Of a stretch of DNA of 13,731 nucleotides, positions 7,223 to 13,607 are shown piece after piece (the stretch's first letter is position 1; each line of letters begins with the position of its first letter). A program made the position numbers and the translations under genes. Below the pieces are notes generated by a model. The model ran no database searches. It was not told the DNA's origin and saw nothing but the letters and a program-made list of their open reading frames with translations. Source of the stretch: Nevskiaceae bacterium (GTDB lineage Bacteria > Pseudomonadota > Gammaproteobacteria > Steroidobacterales > Steroidobacteraceae); the NCBI GenBank assembly GCA_031277355.1, contig JAITMN010000338.1, positions 1-13,731 of the forward strand, written 5' to 3'.

Positions 7223-8340
7223 TGCGAAGCTCCTGCCTTGGATTGCGTCGTGCGCAAGCGATCCAGATCGGACTGGAAGGTGACGTAGTGGGGCATCTTG
7301 TAGTGGGATGCGAAACCCATCGACTCGATGCCATCCACATGCAGCAGCACGAATTCGGGATCTTCCGAAGGGTTGGATGGGCCGTCCTTCATGCCTTTTT
7401 GCAATGCGCGATCCAGAATGGCCATCGAGATCGCTTTGACTTCGTTATGTCCGAAGCACGCGCCGTAGCCAATGCCGAAAGTCGGTATTCCGCCGTTGTC
7501 GTCAGCCCCGTACATCGCGAGTACTTCACATTCGGTGATCAGCGCTTCGCCGATTTCGGCAAGCTCGCCGGTGACAGGATGTGGCAACAGCAGCGGCAAA
7601 TAGCCCACGCGCAATTCGGCGACGGTGGGATGAATGTCACCGTAGCCGCGCATATTGGTATAAGCCATCGCCAGCAGCGATCCAGTCTCCGCGCGCGCCA
7701 TCGTCGCCAGCGCCGCCGAGCGCGGCACGGGAAACACCAGCGGTTCTCGCGTGATGTCGAAAGCCTCGCGGATTCTGTCTTTATCGACAGGCGGCAGCAA
7801 ACCTTCTGCGCGCAGGGCGTCCATAACCTTGGGAAAACTGTCGGGCAGGTCGGCATCGACATCATCGGCAAATCCCTTGAGCCAATCGCGTGCAAAAGCG
7901 CGAAAAATTTCCGGCGACTCATCCAGTAGTTCCATGCGCAACATGCGCAGCGCGTAGTCCGGTGTAGAGCCGAGCATCTGGCCACCGGGAATATCCTTGA
8001 ATGCCGAAGAGATGCGGCGGATCAGCCGCATGCGCGAGGTATCGAGCACCGGCGTGGCGGTGAGGCGTGGCATGGTCGAACGCCAGGCGCGCAGCGCGAA
8101 GGCGGCTTCGAGCGCATCACCGAGACTTTGCTTTATCGCAAGCGCAGCGTAGGTTGGATGATAGACGCCCCCTTCGGAGACGATGCGATCAACCAGACGG
8201 CATAGTTGATGACCCACGGCATTGATTGCCAAAGGCTGCGCAGCGGCGTCGTGCAAGGATTGATTCGTGCGCAGGAATTCTGTTGCCGCTGCCGCGCCGG
8301 CAATGGCGTTTCCGCCGCCCTTGATCGCAACATAACCCAT
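7219..8340 (-). CDS. phnI: PhnI, catalytic subunit of phosphonate ribosyl-triphosphate synthase
   Basis: With PhnG, PhnH and PhnL, PhnI transfers the ribose triphosphate of ATP onto the phosphonate and releases adenine. Alone it can act as a purine nucleosidase. It is also a structural part of the PhnGHIJ complex. The 373-residue protein (E. coli 354) begins MGYVAIKGGGNAI, matching the family N-terminus, and ends with the conserved HYKMPHYVTFQSDLDRLR region. The ATG at 8340 follows the phnH stop by 6 bases, with AAGG upstream inside the phnH end. Its stop overlaps the phnJ start by 4 bases (ATGA). Confidence 0.95.
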   Translation of the reverse strand: MGYVAIKGGGNAIAGAAAATEFLRTNQSLHDAAAQPLAINAVGHQLCRLVDRIVSEGGVYHPTYAALAIKQSLGDALEAAFALRAWRSTMPRLTATPVLDTSRMRLIRRISSAFKDIPGGQMLGSTPDYALRMLRMELLDESPEIFRAFARDWLKGFADDVDADLPDSFPKVMDALRAEGLLPPVDKDRIREAFDITREPLVFPVPRSAALATMARAETGSLLAMAYTNMRGYGDIHPTVAELRVGYLPLLLPHPVTGELAEIGEALITECEVLAMYGADDNGGIPTFGIGYGACFGHNEVKAISMAILDRALQKGMKDGPSNPSEDPEFVLLHVDGIESMGFASHYKMPHYVTFQSDLDRLRTTQSKAGASQ

Positions 8341-8346
8341 GTCAGC

Positions 8347-8916
8347 TCACCTTTCGGATGCGTGTGGTGCGTGTCGGATGCGTGTGGTGCGTGGCAGCGC
8401 GACGATGCGCCTGGCATCCGACAACAGCAGATCGACGCCCAGCGGAAAACTTTCCACCCATTCGGCGCGGCGTTCGAGCCAGTCTTCGTGCAAGCCGGAT
8501 AAATGCAATGCGCGTTCGCCATCGACGCCGGGCCCGGAAAGCTGCAAGCACAATTGCCCCTGACCAATCACCTCCACTTCCAGAAGAATGGCTGCGCCCG
8601 ATTCCGGCGATTCGAGGCTCCCCAGCGCAGGTTGAAAATCGGGCGGCTGACTTCCGCTTGCGGCGACATAGCTCGCCTTCTCACTGATCTCGCGTCGAGC
8701 TTGCAGCAACGGCCAATCCTGCTCGCTGATTCGTTGGTGCGGATCGGCCAAAGTTACCTCGCCGTCCATCAAAGCAGCCAGCACGGCGCGTTGCGCATTC
8801 GACTCCGCGACGTGCGGTTCAAGGTCGCGCACATCGCCCGGATGCGAGAAAGCTTCCACCAATTCTCGAAACACACGCTGCTGCGTTTCGGGTTGCCAAA
8901 TGGTTTCAATCTTCAT
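8347..8916 (-). CDS. phnH: PhnH, C-P lyase complex subunit with a rewritten C-terminus
   Basis: PhnH is a cytoplasmic structural subunit of the PhnGHIJ complex and is required, with G, I and L, for attaching the phosphonate to ribose triphosphate. The 189-residue protein (E. coli 194) keeps VFRELVEAFSHPG near the N-terminus, LSGPGVDGER in the middle and FPLGVDLLLSDARRIVALPRTT near the end. After LPRTTRIR the tail HAPHASER is created by a perfect 20-bp tandem duplication. With a single copy the same frame would end RKVS and stop one base before the phnI ATG. I chose the start at 8916 because GGAG lies 6 bases upstream; in-frame ATGs at 8922 and 8931 are less well placed. It overlaps phnG by 11 bases. 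Confidence 0.92.
   Translation of the reverse strand: MKIETIWQPETQQRVFRELVEAFSHPGDVRDLEPHVAESNAQRAVLAALMDGEVTLADPHQRISEQDWPLLQARREISEKASYVAASGSQPPDFQPALGSLESPESGAAILLEVEVIGQGQLCLQLSGPGVDGERALHLSGLHEDWLERRAEWVESFPLGVDLLLSDARRIVALPRTTRIRHAPHASER
8354..8393. repeat. Perfect 20-bp tandem duplication at the 3' end of phnH
   Basis: The unit TCGGATGCGTGTGGTGCGTG occurs twice without mismatch or spacer, at 8354-8373 and 8374-8393. Because 20 is not a multiple of 3, the second copy shifts the phnH frame. The result is a slightly longer, different C-terminal tail and a stop at 8347-8349. Confidence 0.97.
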
Positions 8917-9382
8917 CAGCATCTCCCGCATTCTCGTCGCTGCTCAGCAGCGCAAAGTCCACGCGCGTGGACGCCAGCATGATTCGGCGGCGGCGATCTT
9001 CTTCGGCGCGCAGGGAAACGCCGGCTTCGATCAAAACAGCAATGCGTTCCCAACCCGCAAAGCGCGCCGCGAGAACGCCATCCAGAATGGCAAGCGCACG
9101 CGCCAGCGCCGCATCGTCAGCCATCACTTGCGCGGCACCTGCGGCGCGGCGTCCCTCGCCATCGATCAATTCGACGCCGCAGACGGACAGCGGAAATTCA
9201 CCAAGATAATAGGGTTCATGAAATGCGCCATCGGACAGCCTCAGCAAGCCCAGCCCCGCCTGCGGCAATCGCGTCCAGCGCACTTCGCAACCACTGCTCA
9301 ACTCATCAGCCAATGCGGCCAGCGTGGTTGTTGGGTGTGCCGTCAGTGCGCGTATGCAGTCTTTTCTTTCAATCATGGCCAT
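8906..9382 (-). CDS. phnG: PhnG, C-P lyase complex subunit
   Basis: PhnG is a small subunit of the PhnGHIJ core complex, required with PhnH, I and L for making the ribosyl phosphonate triphosphate. The 158-residue product (E. coli 150) shows the family pattern: an N-terminal LAALADELSS helix, GLGLLRLSD, a YYLGEFPLSVCGVEL strand region, the GAAQVMADDAALARALAILDGVL helix, and the conserved C-terminal STRVDFALL. The ATG at 9382 has GGGAAAG just upstream; ATG 9376 is an alternative. It follows phnE2 after 15 bases and overlaps phnH by 11. The last residues (DENAGDADED) are unusually acidic. Confidence 0.93.
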   Translation of the reverse strand: MAMIERKDCIRALTAHPTTTLAALADELSSGCEVRWTRLPQAGLGLLRLSDGAFHEPYYLGEFPLSVCGVELIDGEGRRAAGAAQVMADDAALARALAILDGVLAARFAGWERIAVLIEAGVSLRAEEDRRRRIMLASTRVDFALLSSDENAGDADED

Positions 9383-9397
9383 TTCTTTCCCGCAGAA

Positions 9398-10186
9398 TCA
9401 ATTCAGCTTTGCTCTCAGCCAGGCAGTGCCGTAGTCGAGAATCAGGATGGTGACGAGAATGACGAGAATCAGCGTCGCCGCCTGCGGGTAGTTGAACAGG
9501 CGCAGCGTGTCCTGCAACGCAAGGCCGATACCGCCCGCGCCAACCAGTCCGAGCACGGCACCCATGCGCACGTTTCGATCGAGCATGAACAGCGTGTAAC
9601 CCGTGGCTTCGCGCAGGATGGAAGGCCAGCCGGCATACATCACCACTTGCGCAAAGCTCGCGCCGGTGGAGGCAACGCCTTCGCAGATGCCACGGTCGAT
9701 GCGCTCGAAACTTTCGGCAAAGAATTTGCCCAGAAAACCCGCCGTGTGCAGACCCAATGCGAGCGCGCCCGGCAAAGGCCCGAGACCCAGCGCGGCGACG
9801 AATATCAGCCCCATCAGCAGGTCGGGAATGGCGCGGAGAAAGTTCAGTATTTCGCGTGCGATCCGGTAGGCGATGGGTGAGGGCGTCATGTTGCGCGCAG
9901 CAAAAGGCGCGAGAATGAAGGCGATCACGAACGCCAGCGCCGTTCCCCACAGCGCGGTTGCCAGCGTCACGCCCATCAGTTCCAGATATCTAGACAACTC
10001 GGAGAAATCAAAATGGCGATAACGGCCGAAATACTCCACCAGATCGCTGGCACCGTAGGCCAGCGTTTCGAATGAAATTTCAAGATCGCGCACGATCAGC
10101 CACAGCACCGCCAGTATCGCGGCGAGCCACACCGGCAGCAGATTGCGTGGGCGCGGCGGGATGGGTGATTTCATCGGTGATCTCAC
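9398..10186 (-). CDS. phnE: PhnE2, second phosphonate ABC transporter permease
   Basis: This is an inner-membrane permease of the PhnCDE importer. The 262-residue protein has a hydrophobic N-terminal segment (about 16-33), further membrane segments at about 71-95, 122-155 and 236-252, and a large periplasmic stretch after the first. The ATPase-coupling EAA loop is ESFERIDRGICEGVASTGAS (158-177), followed later by GLVGAGGIGLALQ. Pairing with the adjacent PhnE1 as a heterodimer is likely, since both are complete and differ clearly. I take GTG at 10186, giving a GTGA overlap with the phnE1 stop; ATG at 10174 is a real alternative. It is followed by phnG after 15 bases. Confidence 0.92.
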   Translation of the reverse strand: MRSPMKSPIPPRPRNLLPVWLAAILAVLWLIVRDLEISFETLAYGASDLVEYFGRYRHFDFSELSRYLELMGVTLATALWGTALAFVIAFILAPFAARNMTPSPIAYRIAREILNFLRAIPDLLMGLIFVAALGLGPLPGALALGLHTAGFLGKFFAESFERIDRGICEGVASTGASFAQVVMYAGWPSILREATGYTLFMLDRNVRMGAVLGLVGAGGIGLALQDTLRLFNYPQAATLILVILVTILILDYGTAWLRAKLN

Positions 10187-10995
10187 ACGCGCTTCCCATG
10201 AAGCAGACGGCTGCGCAGCGTGTCGGACAAGCGATCGAGCAGCGTCACCACGACGTAGATGCCGAGGCCGATCAGTATCAGGCGGTCGTACTGAAACAGG
10301 CGCATCGACATCACCATGTCGTAACCGATGCCACCTGCCCCGACGAGGCCGAGAATGGTCGCGGCACGCAAGTTGTGATCCAGAATGTACATCAGTGTGC
10401 CGACCAGATCAGGCAGCGCCTGCGGCAGCATGGCGAAATAGCGCACCTGCACCCAGCTTGCGCCATGCGCGTGCACGCCTTCGACGGCTTTGCTATCAAC
10501 CACCTCGATACTTTCGGCAAAGAATTTCGCCATGAAGCCCACCGTGACAAAGGCCAGCGCCATCACACCGGGTAACGGCCCCAAGCCAACGGCAGAAACG
10601 AACACCAGCGCCCACACGAGTTCCGGCAGCGCGCGCATCAGGCTTAGCACATCGCGTGTGAGACGGTACACAATGGGATGAGGCGAGGCATTTTTCGCCG
10701 CCAGCACACCCAGCGGCAAACTGATCACGACCGCAATGGCGGTTGCCAGCACGGTCATTTCAAGCGTCTCCAGCATCTTGGCCAGCATCTGCGGCAGATA
10801 ATCCCAGTTGAAACCCTGGAACATCTGCGCGATGAATACGGTCATCTTGCCGAGCGAGCCGATCAGCCGTGGCAGGCTGATTTCTGCGACGGATGCCGTC
10901 AGTCCCAACGCCGTCACCGCTACGACGATGCTGATCATCGTGCCCGGCAGCGGCAGGCCGTTACGCGTAGGCCACTGCCAGTTCAACGCTCTCAT
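10183..10995 (-). CDS. phnE: PhnE1, phosphonate ABC transporter permease
   Basis: This is the first of two tandem permeases forming the membrane channel that receives phosphonate from PhnD and couples to the PhnC ATPase. The 270-residue protein has membrane segments at about 18-36, 78-99, 124-156, 212-226 and 237-254. The EAA loop is ESIEVVDSKAVEGVHAHGAS (161-180), and GLVGAGGIGYDM follows. The start at 10995 lies inside phnC, giving a 35-base overlap. It is supported by AAGGA 7 bases upstream and by the plausible N-terminus MRALNWQWPTRNG. Its stop overlaps the GTG of phnE2. E. coli has only one functional phnE in its operon. Confidence 0.94.
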   Translation of the reverse strand: MRALNWQWPTRNGLPLPGTMISIVVAVTALGLTASVAEISLPRLIGSLGKMTVFIAQMFQGFNWDYLPQMLAKMLETLEMTVLATAIAVVISLPLGVLAAKNASPHPIVYRLTRDVLSLMRALPELVWALVFVSAVGLGPLPGVMALAFVTVGFMAKFFAESIEVVDSKAVEGVHAHGASWVQVRYFAMLPQALPDLVGTLMYILDHNLRAATILGLVGAGGIGYDMVMSMRLFQYDRLILIGLGIYVVVTLLDRLSDTLRSRLLHGKRV

Positions 10996-11737
10996 GCGTG
11001 GTTCCTTCGCGGCGATAGATGGTGTGCAATGCCGATGACGTCAGTTGCTCAGGCGTGCCGTCGAATACGAGGCGGCCGTCGTTCATCCCGATGATGCGAT
11101 CTGCAAAGCGGCGGGCCAGTTCGACTTGATGCAGATTGACGACGACGGTAATGTTGTCGCGTTCGCAGATTTCGCGCAGCAGCGTCATGATTTCGCCACT
11201 CGCCACCGGGTCGAGGCTCGCGACCGGCTCATCGGCCAGAATCACCTTGGGGTTTTGCGCAAGCGCACGGGCGATGCCAACGCGCTGCTGTTGTCCGCCC
11301 GAGAGTTTGTCGGCGCGGTTCCACGCCTTGTCGATCAGGCCGACGCGTTGCAGAGCCTGTTGCGCGATGTCCATGTCTTCACGGCGGAACAGATACAGCA
11401 CGCTGCCGAACCATGAGCGTTGGGAAAGGCGCCCCGTCAGCACATTGGTCATCACCGACAGGCGATCAACCAGATTGAATTGCTGGAACACCATCGACAC
11501 GCGCGAGCGAATACTGCGCAGCTTGTTCCTGCAAATGCGCTCTCCATCGATGACAATGGCGCCCGTACTTGGCGTCTCAAGTCCGTTCATCATGCGCAGC
11601 AAGGTCGATTTGCCTGCGCCGGAGGGGCCAAGTATCACGGTGAAGCTGCCGGAGGCGATGTCCACATCGATGTGCTTCAGCGCCTCAAAGCCGTTGGGAA
11701 AACGCTTGGATACGGATTGAATGGAAATGGATGACAT
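10961..11737 (-). CDS. phnC: PhnC, phosphonate ABC transporter ATP-binding protein
   Basis: PhnC is the ATPase that powers phosphonate import through PhnE1 and PhnE2. The 258-residue protein (E. coli 262) has Walker A GPSGAGKST (37-45), a Q-loop in VFQQFNLV, signature LSGGQ (145-149), Walker B VILADE (165-170) and switch H203 in NLHQVELA. It also has the PhnC-typical RSWFGSVLYLF stretch before the signature. The start at 11737 is well supported by GGGGAG 7 bases upstream. It ends 35 bases inside phnE1. The 54-base gap to phnD holds a small hairpin. Confidence 0.95.
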   Translation of the reverse strand: MSSISIQSVSKRFPNGFEALKHIDVDIASGSFTVILGPSGAGKSTLLRMMNGLETPSTGAIVIDGERICRNKLRSIRSRVSMVFQQFNLVDRLSVMTNVLTGRLSQRSWFGSVLYLFRREDMDIAQQALQRVGLIDKAWNRADKLSGGQQQRVGIARALAQNPKVILADEPVASLDPVASGEIMTLLREICERDNITVVVNLHQVELARRFADRIIGMNDGRLVFDGTPEQLTSSALHTIYRREGTTHESVELAVAYA

Positions 11738-11759
11738 ATCTGAACTCCCCGAGTGGCGG

Positions 11760-11776
11760 AATCGGCATGGCCGACT
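11760..11776 (-). other. Small hairpin in the phnD-phnC gap
   Basis: On the transcribed strand AGTCGGC and GCCGATT form a 7-bp stem (one G-U pair) around the 3-base loop CAT. No T-run follows. It lies 15 bases after the phnD stop. Such hairpins after a binding-protein gene often protect the upstream mRNA and raise its level over the membrane genes; that role is inference here. Confidence 0.35.
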
Positions 11777-11791
11777 CCCTTGCAGCCGTAT

Positions 11792-12661
11792 TTACTTGAG
11801 CATGTCGTCTTTCTTCAAAGCCAGTTGCCTGACCAGATCGCGTATCAGTTGGTAGTCCTTCGGTGCGATGGCGACATAGCGCGAGATGCTGCCGTAGCCG
11901 GAGACCTTGATATCCTTGTGGGCATTGATGATGGCGTCCTGGATGGTCTTTTTCAGGTCAGCCGGCAGATCACCGCGATACACCAGCGGAGAACCCGGCA
12001 GCGGGTCCGAGTAGGCGATGATGCAGTTGGTCTTCGTGGTGATGAGCCCCTTGGCGATCATGTTGTCGTAAGTGATGTCGTTGTCGGCAGCCGCATCGAC
12101 GGTCTTGTTTTTCACGGCCAACTCGGCGGCGTCATGCGAGCCGGAGTAGGTGAATTTTCCGAAATACTTTTCCGGCATCAGGCCGGTTGCCTGCTTGATC
12201 ATGTAGGTGGGCATCAGGCCGCCGGAGGTCGAGGCGGGATCGACGAAGGCGACGCTTTTGCCTTTCAGGTCTGCGATGGATTTGATGCCGGAATCACAAG
12301 CGGTGACCAGCGCGCTTCTGTAGGTGTGTGTATCGCTACCCGTGCGAATGCCCACGGCAAAGGCTTCCGCGCCGGCTTCCTGCTCGGCAAGGTAGTAGGA
12401 CAACGGGCCGAACCAGGCGATATCGACGCGCTTTTTCTTCATCGCTTCGACCACGCCGGCATAGTCGGTAGCCGTATATATCTTTACTTTTTGCCCCAGC
12501 TTCTTTTCCAGATAGGCACGCATGGGCTCAAACGTGTAGATCATTTCTTCATTGTTTTCAGCGGGGATCAACGCCATGATGATGTCTCGCGCCAGCGCGT
12601 TGGCGGAGACAAAAAGACTGAAACCCAGAACGCCAGTTGCAAATACGGATTTGAAACGCAT
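11792..12661 (-). CDS. phnD: PhnD, periplasmic phosphonate-binding protein
   Basis: PhnD is the substrate-binding protein that delivers phosphonates to PhnE1/E2. The 289-residue product starts with a signal peptide (MRFKSVFATGVLGFSLFVSANALA, cleavage after ALA) and has no lipobox cysteine, so it should be soluble in the periplasm. It has the type 2 binding-protein pattern ALIPAENNEEM, WFGPLSYY (83-90), SIADLKGKSVAFVDPASTSG and GSHDAAELAV. STSG (144-147) and H177 are in the places of the phosphonate-contacting residues of E. coli PhnD. It is shorter than the E. coli protein (338). The frame is open further upstream to 12991, but that part runs inside phnF; the start at 12661 has AGGGGA 9 bases upstream and the signal peptide. 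It lies 32 bases after phnF. Confidence 0.94.
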   Translation of the reverse strand: MRFKSVFATGVLGFSLFVSANALARDIIMALIPAENNEEMIYTFEPMRAYLEKKLGQKVKIYTATDYAGVVEAMKKKRVDIAWFGPLSYYLAEQEAGAEAFAVGIRTGSDTHTYRSALVTACDSGIKSIADLKGKSVAFVDPASTSGGLMPTYMIKQATGLMPEKYFGKFTYSGSHDAAELAVKNKTVDAAADNDITYDNMIAKGLITTKTNCIIAYSDPLPGSPLVYRGDLPADLKKTIQDAIINAHKDIKVSGYGSISRYVAIAPKDYQLIRDLVRQLALKKDDMLK

Positions 12662-12693
12662 GTGAGTGAATCCCCTGGACAATTGATCGATAT

Positions 12694-13422
12694 TCAAAGA
12701 CTGACACGCAGGTGAATCCGGTCTGCACGAAACCGTGTCAGGGCATATTCGAGTGCAATGCCATCCTGTTCGCGCACGTTGACGCTTTTTACTTTCAGCA
12801 CCGGCTGGTTGCGCGGCATCCCCAACACCGAGGCATCGTCTCCCTGTGGAAGCGTTGCGCTGACGAGGCTTTCGGTTCGGCGCAGCGCCAGCCCGTAGTG
12901 CGTCGAAAGACAGTTGTGCAATGAACCGCCGATGTATTTCGCCAGCTCGTCGGAGAAGAATTTTTGGGGAAGAAAATGCGAAGTCACGCAAACCGGATGA
13001 GCGTCTGCCATGCGTAGCGATTCGAGCCAGATCACCGGATCGTTTTCCTGCAATCGCAAACGTGCTGCCACACCGCCGCGCGCCGGCACGATCAGCTTGC
13101 GCAGAATGCGCGTACTGGCCGTCTTGCCCATTGATTCGATCGTTTCGGTAAAGCGCGTGCCGCGACTGAGCGCATAGTCCGTGGGCGTATCGAGCACAAA
13201 CGTGCCCTTGCCGTGGCGGCGCTCCAAGATGCCGGCCTGTATCAATTCATCAATCGCATGGCGAACCGTGTGGCGATTGACACCGAAGCGCTCAGCGAAG
13301 TCATTTTCCGAAGGCAGGCATGCACCGGGTTTGAGGAAGGATTCAATCTCTTCCTTCAGCAACCTGGCAATCTGGCTGTAAATCGCCTCGCCGCCACGTC
13401 GATGCAACGCAACCAAACTCAT
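12694..13422 (-). CDS. phnF: PhnF, GntR/HutC-family repressor of the phn operon
   Basis: PhnF is a DNA-binding regulator, first gene of the operon and probably autoregulated. The 242-residue protein (E. coli 241) has an N-terminal winged helix-turn-helix (about 12-76: AIYSQIARLLKEEIES, LPSENDFAERFGVNRHTVRHAIDEL, GKGTFVLD) and a C-terminal UTRA ligand domain (about 90-240) ending in FRADRIHLRVSL. The UTRA domain in HutC-type regulators senses a small metabolite; in PhnF homologues phosphate or a phosphonate intermediate has been proposed. The start at 13422 has GGGGA 7 bases upstream. A GTNTANAC-like sequence overlaps the start codon. The antitoxin gene diverges 184 bases away. Confidence 0.92.
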   Translation of the reverse strand: MSLVALHRRGGEAIYSQIARLLKEEIESFLKPGACLPSENDFAERFGVNRHTVRHAIDELIQAGILERRHGKGTFVLDTPTDYALSRGTRFTETIESMGKTASTRILRKLIVPARGGVAARLRLQENDPVIWLESLRMADAHPVCVTSHFLPQKFFSDELAKYIGGSLHNCLSTHYGLALRRTESLVSATLPQGDDASVLGMPRNQPVLKVKSVNVREQDGIALEYALTRFRADRIHLRVSL

Positions 13423-13428
13423 CTAGAC
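13421..13428. promoter_or_regulatory. GTNTANAC-like site overlapping the phnF start codon
   Basis: The - strand reads GTCTAGAT, differing by one base from the GTNTANAC pattern described for operators of the HutC subfamily to which PhnF belongs. It overlaps the phnF ATG and could serve autoregulation. An 8-base near-match is weak evidence on its own. Confidence 0.3.
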
Positions 13429-13442
13429 ATCCCCACATCAAA

Positions 13443-13462
13443 TTCTGGTGTGAATCCTAGAA
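13443..13462. promoter_or_regulatory. Imperfect inverted repeat at the candidate phn transcription start
   Basis: TTCTGG (13443-13448) and CTAGAA (13457-13462) form an inverted repeat with 5 of 6 positions symmetric around an 8-base spacer. It covers the candidate -10 and start of phnF, a natural place for a repressor site. Which protein binds it, if any, cannot be told from the sequence. Confidence 0.3.
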
Positions 13463-13476
13463 AGTGAATGTGACGA
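13454..13476 (-). promoter_or_regulatory. Candidate promoter of the phn operon
   Basis: On the - strand TAGGAT (complement of 13454-13459) matches the -10 consensus at 4 of 6 bases. No good -35 is present at the right spacing. About 10 bases upstream lies TCGTCACA (complement of 13469-13476), resembling half of a Pho box, which would sit where an activator replaces the -35. A start near 13447 would give a leader of about 25 bases to phnF. The Pho-box reading is tentative: I see no clean second half-site. Confidence 0.3.
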
Positions 13477-13570
13477 TAGCGTTACGGGTTCTGAGGTTTG
13501 GCAGGCGCCAGAAGCAAATTGAGTCGCCACGCCATCAGCAACGCGAAGATTGGCGATCATGGATGCCGTA

Positions 13571-13607
13571 TTGGCAGGGCAAGAATAATTTAGCTAAAAT
13601 AGCTAAA
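13571..13607 (+). promoter_or_regulatory. Promoter and palindromic operator of the antitoxin gene
   Basis: TTGGCA (13571-13576, 5 of 6) and TAAAAT (13595-13600, 5 of 6) are spaced by 18 bases. A perfect inverted repeat, TTTAGCTA (13589-13596), AAA, TAGCTAAA (13600-13607), covers the -10 and reaches the A of the ATG. The expected transcription start, about 7 bases after the -10, falls at or next to the ATG at 13607, so the mRNA would be leaderless. No ribosome binding site is visible upstream. Type II antitoxins commonly bind such palindromes to repress their own operon. Confidence 0.6.

Noticed and set aside
8900..9880. Long + strand open frame (326 codons) opposite phnG and phnE2
   Set aside because: Antisense shadow of well-supported genes with no family features and an implausible Gln/Arg/His-rich composition.
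12662..12991. 110-residue N-terminal extension of PhnD
   Set aside because: It runs through phnF in another frame; the signal peptide and ribosome binding site place the real start at 12661.
13482..13535. 17-codon open frame on the - strand upstream of phnF (MAWRLNLLLAPAKPQNP)
   Set aside because: Too short to judge, no ribosome binding site seen, and no relation to phn regulation; probably chance.
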